From Desulfobulbus_C sp964551175 (lineage in GTDB: Bacteria > Desulfobacterota > Desulfobulbia > Desulfobulbales > Desulfobulbaceae): a stretch of 21,324 nucleotides of DNA. The stretch lies in assembly GCA_964551175.1 (NCBI GenBank), contig CAZKBZ010000046.1:1-21324 (forward strand), given 5' to 3'. This document shows positions 1 to 6,576 of this stretch, piece by piece; the stretch's first letter is position 1; every line of letters starts with the position of its first letter. The translations under genes were made by a program, and so were the position numbers. A model generated the notes under the pieces. The model was given only the letters and a program-made list of their open reading frames with translations, was not told the origin of the DNA and searched no databases.

Positions 1-19
1 TTAATGATAATTGAGATGA

Positions 20-56
20 AAAACCGCGTACAAGCATGAAAATTGTACGCGGTTTT
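20..56 (-). terminator. Rho-independent terminator of the integrase gene
   Basis: A perfect 14-base-pair inverted repeat (arms 20-33 and 43-56, 9-base loop) lies just past the integrase stop codon at 65. Read on the minus strand, the second arm ends in a run of T residues (GGTTTTTCATC), as expected for an intrinsic terminator. The plus strand also has A and T runs flanking the stem, so it could work in both directions and insulate the integrase from the rest of the element to the left. Confidence 0.75.
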
Positions 57-64
57 CTGTCTAT

Positions 65-1423
65 TCACGGTACCGCGTTGCCGTAATCAATCACCTCGAT
101 TACTTCCTGTAACTGCTCCGGCCGGTACTCTTTACCGTACCGGCCATACGTTTCACCGTTTACCGTATGCCCCAGGATGGCGGCCGCCATGGTCACGTCA
201 ATGCCTGCCTGCTTAAACTGCGTGGCCACGGTATGGCGGAAACTGTGGAAGGTTTTGCCGGGTTCCGTGACTCCACACTGTTCCCGGTACCGCCTGAACC
301 ATTTGCTGAAGTGGTGGCCGCGTTTGCCGTTGGCCTTGGTCAGGTCAGGGAATAACCTGCCCTGCTGTTTGCTGGCAAAGTTAATGAACCCGAGTTTGAT
401 AAGGTTGGAATGTATGGGAATGGTACGGACAGCAGTCTTGTTCTTGAGCTTCTTGTTTCCGTAGTCATTGATGTCAAAGCAGGGGATGCCGTCTGGATAC
501 TGTATGTCCTGTGTTCGTAGTTGGCAGATCTCTTCAAGCCTCATGCCGGTATATACGGCGATTATCGGTATCCAAGATCTCGACGGTTTGCCGGGTTCCG
601 GTTGGAAATGTTTAGGGCTGAACAGGGCCGCAAGATCTGAGGAAGTAAACTGTTTACGCTCCTGATCCGGCCGGGTTTTCTTTTTCGGTTTCAGGCCGGA
701 GAATGGATTGTATTCAGTATGCTGCTCCTTGATGGCAAAATCAAACAGGGCCGTGATTCGTTCCACATACAGCCTGACCGTGGTTACTGACATCACCTTT
801 TCAGATTTCAGTTGGATGATGGCCGTAATGGACAGGTCACGGTATGGTTTGGATTTGTTTCGGTTCGGTGGCAGCTGTTTCAGTATCTTGACCGATTCCC
901 TGGCCCGTTTCCGGGTGATGGTGTGCAGGGGAACGTCGCCCAGTATCTCCAGAAAGGTCGCCAAGTGAGCTGTATATCCTGCAAGGGTTTTGGTATTGCA
1001 TTCCTCTTTCATGGCCTCCAGGTACTCGTTTATAAGTTCCTGCAGGGTGATGCTGGACTGAGGTGTTGTTGGTTTATTGAGGATTTGCTGTAGGGCGGCG
1101 GTATCTGCTTCAATGTTATCTTGGTCAAGTTCAGCACCTGTGGCGGTTACGGTGCCGTCAAGATTGGTCGTGATGGTGTCAAACTTTAACTGTTTGTTCA
1201 GTGGATTGTTCAGGATGTCGTTAAAGTTGGTCATGTCATCAAACCAGTCTTGATATTGGGTTGCCAGCCGTCGGGCCTTCCTCAAGGCCTCACGGCGGTT
1301 CCCTGTCCGCAGGGTCTTCTTGATTTCACGTTTGCCGACAGTATGCCGTAGATGCTTGGGAACGACAAGGCGGAGGTGATAAATACCAAAGGAATTTTTC
1401 AGCAGGTAGGATGGTGTGTGCAT
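65..1423 (-). CDS. tyrosine site-specific recombinase (integrase) at a tRNA junction
   Basis: Phage/island-type tyrosine integrase of 452 residues that would catalyse strand exchange between attachment sites. Seen: an N-terminal arm-type segment (about residues 5-55, YLL..GIYHLRLVVPKHLR) as in DUF6538-type integrases, a core-binding SAM-like domain (about 125-235), and a C-terminal catalytic domain with Arg295 (TGMRLEE), Lys329, His393 and Arg396 (HSFRH), His419 (LGHT) and a nucleophile Tyr in ETYGRYGKEY (Tyr426 or Tyr429). All catalytic residues are present, so it is probably active. The frame is open upstream to a TTG at 1528, but I chose the ATG at 1423: it is preceded by a good ribosome-binding site (GAGAGGA, 7-base spacing) and starts directly at the conserved domain. 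The gene lies just beyond the 3' end of the tRNA-Met gene and is oriented away from it, the usual layout of tRNA-targeted islands; the island body should lie to the left, outside the window. Confidence 0.93.
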   Translation of the reverse strand: MHTPSYLLKNSFGIYHLRLVVPKHLRHTVGKREIKKTLRTGNRREALRKARRLATQYQDWFDDMTNFNDILNNPLNKQLKFDTITTNLDGTVTATGAELDQDNIEADTAALQQILNKPTTPQSSITLQELINEYLEAMKEECNTKTLAGYTAHLATFLEILGDVPLHTITRKRARESVKILKQLPPNRNKSKPYRDLSITAIIQLKSEKVMSVTTVRLYVERITALFDFAIKEQHTEYNPFSGLKPKKKTRPDQERKQFTSSDLAALFSPKHFQPEPGKPSRSWIPIIAVYTGMRLEEICQLRTQDIQYPDGIPCFDINDYGNKKLKNKTAVRTIPIHSNLIKLGFINFASKQQGRLFPDLTKANGKRGHHFSKWFRRYREQCGVTEPGKTFHSFRHTVATQFKQAGIDVTMAAAILGHTVNGETYGRYGKEYRPEQLQEVIEVIDYGNAVP

Positions 1424-1472
1424 GGCTCTGTCCTCTCGGTTGTGAGGTACATTGAGCCAGAGGGGGGCAGGC

Positions 1473-1506
1473 GATTGCGCCAGGATTGCGCCACTCGTTG
1501 CGCCAG
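1473..1506 (-). repeat. three phased direct repeats of TTGCGCCA in the integrase leader
   Basis: The octamer TTGCGCCA (TGGCGCAA on the integrase strand) occurs at 1475-1482, 1486-1493 and 1498-1505, with start-to-start spacings of 11 and 12 bases, close to one helical turn. The first two copies share a longer core, GATTGCGCCA. They lie 50-85 bases upstream of the chosen integrase start, in the stretch that would otherwise be read as an odd N-terminal extension. Phased short repeats beside an integrase gene and its attachment site are typical of arm-type integrase or excisionase sites; that role is inferred. Confidence 0.6.
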
Positions 1507-1544
1507 TCCGATTTCGCATAGCCACCAATAAGGGGCGGCATAAA

Positions 1545-1582
1545 ATAACCCGTGTATAATCAATAGACTATACACGGGTTAT
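1545..1582. repeat. perfect 14-bp inverted repeat between integrase and tRNA-Met
   Basis: Arms ATAACCCGTGTATA (1545-1558) and TATACACGGGTTAT (1569-1582) are perfect complements separated by 10 bases. The element fills most of the gap between the integrase leader and the tRNA 3' end. On the minus strand the second arm runs into TTATTTTATG, so it may terminate tRNA transcription before the integrase. Equally, it may be a recombinase or excisionase site, or an operator, since TATACA-like promoter hexamers lie inside it. I cannot separate these by eye. Confidence 0.6.
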
Positions 1583-1590
1583 GATAACTA

Positions 1591-1667
1591 TGGTGGCGAT
1601 GCAGGGACTTGAACCCCGGACACCACGGATATGAGCCGTGCGCTCTAACCAGCTGAGCTACATCGCC
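1591..1667 (-). tRNA. tRNA-Met (anticodon CAT), CCA encoded
   Basis: On the minus strand the cloverleaf is complete: acceptor GGCGATG pairs with CATCGCC, the D-arm contains AGCTCAGCTGGTTAGAGC, the anticodon stem CACGG/CCGTG encloses the loop CTCATAT with anticodon CAT, and the T-arm carries GGTTCAAGTCC. CCA is encoded at the 3' end (1591-1593). CAT can also denote the lysidine-modified tRNA-Ile2, but the overall sequence resembles elongator tRNA-Met; it lacks initiator features such as a mismatched first acceptor pair. The 3' half is the probable attachment site of the integrase next to it, and the gene remains intact. Confidence 0.95.
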
Positions 1668-1699
1668 AATCGGGCAAAACTGTTCGTTTAAACCGTGCT

Positions 1700-1728
1700 A
1701 CTATTCAAGATTTCCTTCGGTTTGTCAA
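1700..1728 (-). promoter_or_regulatory. sigma-70-type promoter of tRNA-Met
   Basis: On the minus strand a perfect -35 hexamer TTGACA (1723-1728) is followed after 17 bases by AATAGT (1700-1705, four of six matches to TATAAT). Transcription would begin near 1693, about 26 bases before the mature tRNA 5' end. It lies between the groEL terminator and the tRNA, as an independent tRNA promoter should. Confidence 0.55.
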
Positions 1729-1818
1729 CAGGAAAACCTGCGGAAAACAATCTTGCCGGATAATTCTCTGAAAAAGACCATATCTCACAACTCAACAGTC
1801 AGTTTCAAGACTGCCTCA

Positions 1819-1859
1819 AGAAAAAAATCCCTGCCCGGGAAAAGTGCCAGGCAGGGATT
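1819..1859 (-). terminator. Rho-independent terminator of groES-groEL
   Basis: A perfect 10-base-pair stem (AATCCCTGCC 1826-1835 with GGCAGGGATT 1850-1859) is followed on the minus strand by at least seven consecutive T residues. It lies 36 bases past the groEL stop and has the classic intrinsic terminator form, ending the chaperonin transcript before the tRNA promoter. Confidence 0.9.
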
Positions 1860-1894
1860 ATAGAGTTTATTACTCCTGGTCAGGTGTTACAGCC

Positions 1895-3553
1895 TTACAT
1901 CATACCGCCCATTCCACCCATGCCGCCCATGCCGCCAGGAGGCATACCGCCACCCATGGCTCCGGTAGCCGACTCATCTTCCGGCTCATCTGCGATCATG
2001 CACTCGGTGGTCAGCAGCATGCCGGCAACAGATGCCGCATTCTGCAGAGCAAAACGGGTTACCTTGGCCGGATCAATAACTCCGGCGGCAATCAGGTCCT
2101 CATACTCTTCAGTTCCTGCATTGAAACCGTTGGGTCCTTCCAGACCTTTGATATGATCAACAATCACTGAACCTTCACGGCCTGCATTTGCTGCAATTTG
2201 ACGTGCCGGCTCTTCCAGGGCTCTCCGGATGATATTGGCACCCAGCTCCTGCTCATCCGGGAGCTCCAGCTCATCCAGTGCCTTGAGGCAGCGCAGGTAA
2301 GCAACACCGCCACCGGGGACAACGCCCTCTTCAACGGCCGCGCGGGTAGCGTTCAGAGCATCTTCTACACGGGCCTTTTTCTCCTTCATCTCGACCTCGG
2401 TGGCAGCGCCGACATTGATTACGGCCACACCGCCGATCAGCTTGGCCAGACGTTCCTGCAGTTTCTCGCGATCATAATCAGAGGTAGAGTCCTCAGCCTG
2501 GGTGCGTATCTGCTTGACGCGTGCAGCCAGCTTGTCTTTATCACCGGCTCCATCAATAAGAGTGGTGTTGTCTTTGTCAACCACAACGCGCTTGGCTGTG
2601 CCAAGATCGTTCACTGTGACGTTTTCCAGCTTGATACCCAGGTCCTCGGTGATAACCTGGCCGCCGGTGAGGATGGCAATATCTTCAAGCATTGCCTTGC
2701 GGCGATCACCAAAGCCCGGTGCCTTGACTGCTGCAACATTCAGAGTGCCGCGCAGCTTGTTGACAACCAGGGTTGCCAGTGCTTCACCGTCAACATCTTC
2801 GGCAATGATGAACAGCGGCTTACCCATTTTGGCAACAGATTCCAGAATGGGAAGCAGATCTTTCATGTTGGATATCTTTTTCTCGTTGATGAGGATCAGC
2901 GGATCCTCCATGTTGACCTCCATGCGCTCGGCATCGGTCACAAAGTAGGGAGAGAGATACCCGCGGTCAAACTGCATACCCTCAACAACATCCAGGGAGG
3001 TATCCATGGATTTTGCTTCTTCAACGGTGATAACGCCTTCTTTGCCGACCTTGTCCATGGCCTCGGCAATGATGTTGCCGATGGTTTCGTCGTTGTTGGC
3101 GGAAATGGTTCCGACCTGGGCGATTTCCTTCTGCTCCTTGGTCGGAGTGGCAATGGCGGCAATTTCAGCAACAACAGCTGCTACACTGGCATCAATACCG
3201 CGTTTTACTTCCATGGGATTGTGACCGGCAGCAACCAGCTTGGAGCCTTCGGTGTAGATGGACTGGGCCAGAACAGTGGCCGTGGTGGTACCGTCACCGG
3301 CAACGTCGGAGGTCTTGGATGCAACCTCTTTTACCATCTGGGCACCCATGTTCTCAAACTTGTCTTTCAGCTCGATCTCTTTGGCTACAGTCACGCCATC
3401 CTTGGTGATAACCGGTGCGCCGAATGATTTCTCGATCAGAACGTTCCGTCCTTTTGGACCCAGGGTAACCTTGACAGCATTGGACAGGGTATTGACACCG
3501 GTCAGCATGGCCTCACGAGCCTTGCCGCCGTATTTTAATTCTTTTGCAGACAT
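1895..3553 (-). CDS. groL: chaperonin GroEL (Hsp60)
   Basis: 60-kDa chaperonin of 552 residues that forms the double heptameric ring folding cytosolic proteins in an ATP-dependent cycle with GroES. Seen: start AKELKYGGKAR, nucleotide-binding TLGPKGRNV, the GDGTTTATVLAQ loop with the catalytic Asp at residue 87, the apical substrate-binding region around 180-380, the VEEGVVPGGGVAYLR hinge-side motif, and a C-terminal GGM-rich tail (GGMGGMGGMGGMM). Length matches the usual 540-550. The ATG at 3553 has an AAGGAG ribosome-binding site about 8 bases upstream. It lies 48 bases downstream of groES in the same operon and ends at a strong terminator. It is the only groEL copy in view and shows no unusual substitutions. 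Confidence 0.99.
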   Translation of the reverse strand: MSAKELKYGGKAREAMLTGVNTLSNAVKVTLGPKGRNVLIEKSFGAPVITKDGVTVAKEIELKDKFENMGAQMVKEVASKTSDVAGDGTTTATVLAQSIYTEGSKLVAAGHNPMEVKRGIDASVAAVVAEIAAIATPTKEQKEIAQVGTISANNDETIGNIIAEAMDKVGKEGVITVEEAKSMDTSLDVVEGMQFDRGYLSPYFVTDAERMEVNMEDPLILINEKKISNMKDLLPILESVAKMGKPLFIIAEDVDGEALATLVVNKLRGTLNVAAVKAPGFGDRRKAMLEDIAILTGGQVITEDLGIKLENVTVNDLGTAKRVVVDKDNTTLIDGAGDKDKLAARVKQIRTQAEDSTSDYDREKLQERLAKLIGGVAVINVGAATEVEMKEKKARVEDALNATRAAVEEGVVPGGGVAYLRCLKALDELELPDEQELGANIIRRALEEPARQIAANAGREGSVIVDHIKGLEGPNGFNAGTEEYEDLIAAGVIDPAKVTRFALQNAASVAGMLLTTECMIADEPEDESATGAMGGGMPPGGMGGMGGMGGMM

Positions 3554-3601
3554 ATCTTTTCTCCTTGTTTGCTTAAATCAATTGGCATCCGAGAGTTATG
3601 A

Positions 3602-3892
3602 TCATCCCTCAATAACGCCAAGAATATCGTCTTCACGCATGATGAGATAATCCTCACCATCATATTTCACATCAGTGCCGCCATATTTGGAAAACAGTAC
3701 ACGGTCACCGACTTTAACATCCATGGCAGCCCGCTCTCCGGCATCATTCATCTTACCGGGACCAACAGCGACAACTTCGCCTTCGGCCGGTTTCTCTTTG
3801 GCAGAGTCCGGAATAATGATCCCGCCTGCGGTTTTTTCCTCTTCTTCCAATCTCTTGACCAGTATACGGTCATTCAATGGACGAATCTTCAT
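3602..3892 (-). CDS. groS: co-chaperonin GroES (Hsp10)
   Basis: Co-chaperonin of 96 residues that caps the GroEL ring as a heptamer. Seen: the diagnostic start KIRPLNDRILVKR, the mobile loop EEEEKTAGGIIIPDSAKEKP with the hydrophobic III edge that docks on GroEL, and the closing KYGGTDVKYDGEDYLIMREDDILGV. The frame is open to a GTG two codons earlier (3898), but I chose the ATG at 3892: the GGAGGAG ribosome-binding site is 5 bases upstream of it and directly touches the GTG, and GroES proteins normally begin with this MxIRPL. It is the first gene of the groES-groEL operon. Confidence 0.98.
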   Translation of the reverse strand: MKIRPLNDRILVKRLEEEEKTAGGIIIPDSAKEKPAEGEVVAVGPGKMNDAGERAAMDVKVGDRVLFSKYGGTDVKYDGEDYLIMREDDILGVIEG

Positions 3893-3936
3893 GGACACTC
3901 CTCCTGTTACGGTATTTTTTTGATTGATGGACTATC

Positions 3937-3974
3937 TGAGCCGAAAAAAAAGTTGGTGTCCGGTACCCGGCTCA
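3937..3974 (-). other. short stem-loop in the groES leader
   Basis: TGAGCCG (3937-3943) and CGGCTCA (3968-3974) are perfect 7-base complements flanking a 24-base loop that holds a run of eight A/T and a GGTACC core. In the groES mRNA the U-run lies inside the loop, before the second arm, so this is not a standard terminator. It might affect leader stability or translation; it may also be incidental. Confidence 0.3.
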
Positions 3975-4026
3975 TTCCTACCCTTTCCGGACAAAATAGA
4001 GTTCCTGTCATCAGGATGGCCAAAAC

Positions 4027-4053
4027 AATAGGGATGGATTTTGAAAAATCAAG
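4027..4053 (-). promoter_or_regulatory. heat-shock (sigma-32)-like promoter of groES-groEL
   Basis: On the minus strand CTTGATT (4047-4053) is followed after 12 bases by TCCCTATT (4027-4034), resembling the sigma-32 consensus CTTGAAA and CCCCATNT with a few mismatches. The same stretch can be read as a weak sigma-70 promoter (TTGATT, 16 bases, TATTGT). It lies about 130 bases upstream of groES and directly after the hairpin that follows ilvE. I found no CIRCE inverted repeat (TTAGCACTC type) here, so HrcA control at this site is not supported. Confidence 0.4.
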
Positions 4054-4056
4054 GGA

Positions 4057-4083
4057 TGGAGGTGAAAAAAATTTTCACCTCCA
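4057..4083 (-). terminator. hairpin after ilvE, probable terminator
   Basis: A perfect 12-base-pair inverted repeat (arms 4057-4068 and 4072-4083) with a three-base loop lies about 52 bases past the ilvE stop. On the minus strand it is followed by TCCCTTGATTTTTC, so the T-run is displaced rather than immediate. The stem is strong, and termination of the ilvE transcript ahead of the groE promoter is the simplest reading. No clear plus-strand transcript is available for it to serve. Confidence 0.5.
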
Positions 4084-4134
4084 ATTATTTGAAATAAAAA
4101 TGGAAAGTTTTAAACAGAAAAAATTATGAAAATT

Positions 4135-5214
4135 TTATGCCACTCGCACCAGCCAGTTATGCGGATCCGGTATCATACCACGCTGCAGGGCCTGGATGGT
4201 GTCAAAAAGACGCTGGGAAAGCTCGCCGGTTTCGCCATTATTAATCATGATGGATTTATCCCTGTAGCAAAGCTCGCCAACGGGTGAAATTACAGCTGCC
4301 GTACCGGCACCGAATGCTTCGTTCAGGGTTCCTTCTTCTTTTGCTGCCGCCACTTCGTCAATGGTAATGCGTCGCTCATTTACAGCAATACCCCAGTCGC
4401 GGGCAAGCTGCAGAACAGAGTCACGGGTGATTCCGGCCAGAATGGTGCCTCCAAGCGGGGGGGTAATCAGTTCTTCATTGATGACAAAAAAGATGTTGGA
4501 GGTACCGACCTCTTCAATGTACCTGTGTTCAAGGGCATCCAGCCATAATACCTGAGTGTAGCCCTTGTGCTGGGCCTCGGTGAGTGCCTTGACTGAAGCG
4601 GCATAGTTGCCGGCTGTTTTGGCCTCGCCCACTCCGCCGGGAACGGCCCGTACATAGGTATCTTCAACATAGATCCGGGTAGGGTTGAATCCTTCCGAAT
4701 AGTAAGCTCCCACCGGGCTCTTTATGATAAAAAACAGGTATTCATCCGAGGGTCTGAGTCCCAGGGCAGGTTCGGTGGCCACCATGGTGGGCCGCAGGTA
4801 CAGGGCCGCACCCTCTTTGTCCGGAATCCAGTCCCGATCAAGATAGACCAGTGCCTTCATTGCCTGCAGAATTTTGTCTACCGGTATTCGCGGCATGCAC
4901 ATCCGGACTGCAGATTTGTTGAGCCGTTCCAGGTTATCCTTGGGACGGAACATCAGGATGGAACCGTCATGACCCCTGTAGGCCTTGAGGCCCTCAAAAA
5001 TCGCCTGCCCATAGTGAAAAACCATGGCAGCCGGGTCAAGATGAAAATCGCCGTAAGGGGCAATCTCGGCATCATGCCAGCCCCGTTCCCGGTTCCATTT
5101 CATAACAAACATATGATCAGTGAAATACTGTCCGAATCCCAGGTTGTCCTGATCCGGCTTTTCCTTCAGGGTCTCTGCCTTTCTCAGGCTGACATCAAGC
5201 TCATTTTTCACCAT
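4135..5214 (-). CDS. ilvE: branched-chain amino acid aminotransferase
   Basis: Fold-type IV PLP aminotransferase of 359 residues that interconverts leucine, isoleucine and valine with their 2-oxo acids using 2-oxoglutarate/glutamate, the last step of branched-chain synthesis in the cytosol. Seen: the FHYGQAIFEGLKAYR motif (66-80), FRPKDNLERLNKSAVRMCMP, LYLRPTM, and VGEAKTAGNYAAS with the PLP lysine at 199; later EEVGTSNIFFV and the phosphate-binding GGTILAGITRDSVLQLA. Length and motifs match the longer, mitochondrial-like BCAT group rather than the ~308-residue enteric IlvE. The frame is open to a TTG at 5301, but the ATG at 5214 has an AGGAAG ribosome-binding site about 6 bases upstream and gives the usual N-terminus. 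It is a single-gene unit, divergent from the membrane protein gene to its right. Confidence 0.96.
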   Translation of the reverse strand: MVKNELDVSLRKAETLKEKPDQDNLGFGQYFTDHMFVMKWNRERGWHDAEIAPYGDFHLDPAAMVFHYGQAIFEGLKAYRGHDGSILMFRPKDNLERLNKSAVRMCMPRIPVDKILQAMKALVYLDRDWIPDKEGAALYLRPTMVATEPALGLRPSDEYLFFIIKSPVGAYYSEGFNPTRIYVEDTYVRAVPGGVGEAKTAGNYAASVKALTEAQHKGYTQVLWLDALEHRYIEEVGTSNIFFVINEELITPPLGGTILAGITRDSVLQLARDWGIAVNERRITIDEVAAAKEEGTLNEAFGAGTAAVISPVGELCYRDKSIMINNGETGELSQRLFDTIQALQRGMIPDPHNWLVRVA

Positions 5215-5328
5215 CTTTCTTCCTGTTCTGTAAATCGGTTGACCGTGAGAGTTCTGTTCTCCTCTGAACGCAGCCAATTTTCCAGGGGCTGGTCCGGGCA
5301 ATATTTTCTCCCCGGTGAACTGTTACGA

Positions 5329-5357
5329 TTTAATTTTTTCGTAAGAGGGGGTACAAT
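5329..5357 (+). promoter_or_regulatory. candidate promoter of the export cluster
   Basis: A -10 hexamer TACAAT (5352-5357, five of six matches) is preceded, after a 17-base spacer, by a weak -35 TTTAAT (5329-5334). Transcription would begin near 5364, about 35 bases before the ATG at 5399. It sits in the 184-base divergent gap between ilvE and the AI-2E-family gene; no convincing ilvE promoter was found in the same gap. Confidence 0.4.
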
Positions 5358-5398
5358 GGTTCTGCATTCTATTGTTTTTCAAAAAACGGATCGTCAAC

Positions 5399-6544
5399 AT
5401 GCAGCCAACCCAACCCAAGCCGAACACAGAAACTACCGGACAGGTTGCCCGCACAGAGAATAACGGGCCCACTCTCAACCCGATTCAGGCCAGGTATTTT
5501 TCCGTTGTCTTCCTGGTGTCCATCCTGCTGCTGGGCTGGGTACTGTGGCCGTTCTGGCAGCTGCTGGTTTTAGCCTTTCTGCTGGCAGGAATTTTCCGTC
5601 CCATCTATAACTGGATGCGCAGATGGGTTTCGGCCGGGATGGCATCCATCCTTACCTGCATCCTCATTATTCTTATTGTCTTTGTGCCGCTGACCATCTG
5701 CATAGGGGCATTATCCACCGAGGCGCTGAACATGTATCAGCTGGGCAAGGGCAGCAACCTGATCCTGAAACTCCAGCAATTTGTTCAGAATAATACATTG
5801 GTGAGGGAGGCACAAGAGGTACTGATCGGGTTTGGAATTAATTTTGAGCCCACGGATATCACCTCCATGGTTTCAGACATGACCAAGATGGCCGGTCTGT
5901 TTATTTATAATCAGGCATCTGCCTGGGCAGCAAACATCATGAGCTTCATGCTCCAGTTCTGCTTTCTGATTCTGGTGATCTTTTTTCTGCTTATCGAGAT
6001 GGACGGATTGATTCGGTTTTACACCCGCCTGTCACCCCTGCCTGATGACCAGGACTCTCTGCTGATGAGTAAGTTCATGGAGATATCAGGTGTTATCCTG
6101 GTCGGTAACGGTATCAGCGGTCTGTTCCAGGGGATTATGGGCGGCCTGTTCTTTACCCTGCTGGGCATCAATTCTCCCTTTCTCTGGGGCGCTGTCATGT
6201 CCATACTAGCCTTTCTGCCCATCTTCGGTATCGGCCTGGTCCTGGTGCCCACGGCGGCCATTCTGCTCTTGAACGGTGCTACCGGCCAGGCGATTTTCAC
6301 ACTGTTTTTTTACGTAGTTCTGTCCTTTACCGTGGAGTACATACTCAAACCAAAATTCGTCGGCAGTCACGTCAAAATGCATACCCTGCTGGTTTTTCTG
6401 GCCATTGTCGGCGGTATGGCCATGTTTGGAGCCCTGGGTATTATCTACGGTCCCCTGATCGCCACCGGATTCCTCACCCTGTCTGAGATTTATCTCAAAG
6501 AATATCGTTCCGGACTGGATGGCAAGACTCAACAGTTGAACTGA
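5399..6544 (+). CDS. AI-2E/PerM-family membrane transporter
   Basis: Polytopic inner-membrane protein of 381 residues of the AI-2E family (PF01594, TqsA/YdiK/PerM-like). Members include an autoinducer-2 exporter, an Na+/H+ antiporter and many proteins of unknown substrate, so the substrate here is not assigned. Seen: a hydrophilic 30-residue Pro/Thr-rich N-terminus, paired helices near residues 38-70, a third near 80-105, a soluble helical segment, then a hydrophobic C-terminal half with the family motifs LPIFGIGLVLVP, YILKPKFVGSHVKMHTLLVFLAIVGG and FGALGIIYGPLI; about eight helices in all. An upstream TTG at 5372 is possible, but the ATG at 5399 is preferred; its ribosome-binding site is weak. 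Only 32 bases separate it from the adaptor gene, so it probably leads the efflux operon, an association not usual for the family. Confidence 0.9.
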   Translation: MQPTQPKPNTETTGQVARTENNGPTLNPIQARYFSVVFLVSILLLGWVLWPFWQLLVLAFLLAGIFRPIYNWMRRWVSAGMASILTCILIILIVFVPLTICIGALSTEALNMYQLGKGSNLILKLQQFVQNNTLVREAQEVLIGFGINFEPTDITSMVSDMTKMAGLFIYNQASAWAANIMSFMLQFCFLILVIFFLLIEMDGLIRFYTRLSPLPDDQDSLLMSKFMEISGVILVGNGISGLFQGIMGGLFFTLLGINSPFLWGAVMSILAFLPIFGIGLVLVPTAAILLLNGATGQAIFTLFFYVVLSFTVEYILKPKFVGSHVKMHTLLVFLAIVGGMAMFGALGIIYGPLIATGFLTLSEIYLKEYRSGLDGKTQQLN

Positions 6545-6576
6545 TTCCGAAACCATCATTAGCCGGTAAAAGTTGT

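Noticed and set aside
1424..1528. 35-codon N-terminal extension of the integrase starting at TTG
   Set aside because: The ATG at 1423 has a strong ribosome-binding site and begins at the conserved domain; the extension covers the TTGCGCCA repeats and reads as non-protein-like sequence.
2198..3427. 409-codon open frame on the plus strand opposite groEL
   Set aside because: It lies wholly inside groEL on the other strand, its product is low-complexity (Gly/Asn/Phe/Leu rich) and matches no family. Such frames are a common by-product of groEL codon bias.
3893..4134. CIRCE element upstream of groES
   Set aside because: Searched for TTAGCACTC-type arms with a nine-base spacer on both strands and found none.
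4969..5463. 164-codon plus-strand frame across the ilvE/AI-2E gap
   Set aside because: Mostly antisense to ilvE and out of frame with the membrane protein; no domain is seen.
5399..6544. Quorum-sensing (autoinducer-2) export as a firm function
   Set aside because: The family name does not establish the substrate; no luxS or lsr gene is in view, so only family membership is claimed.
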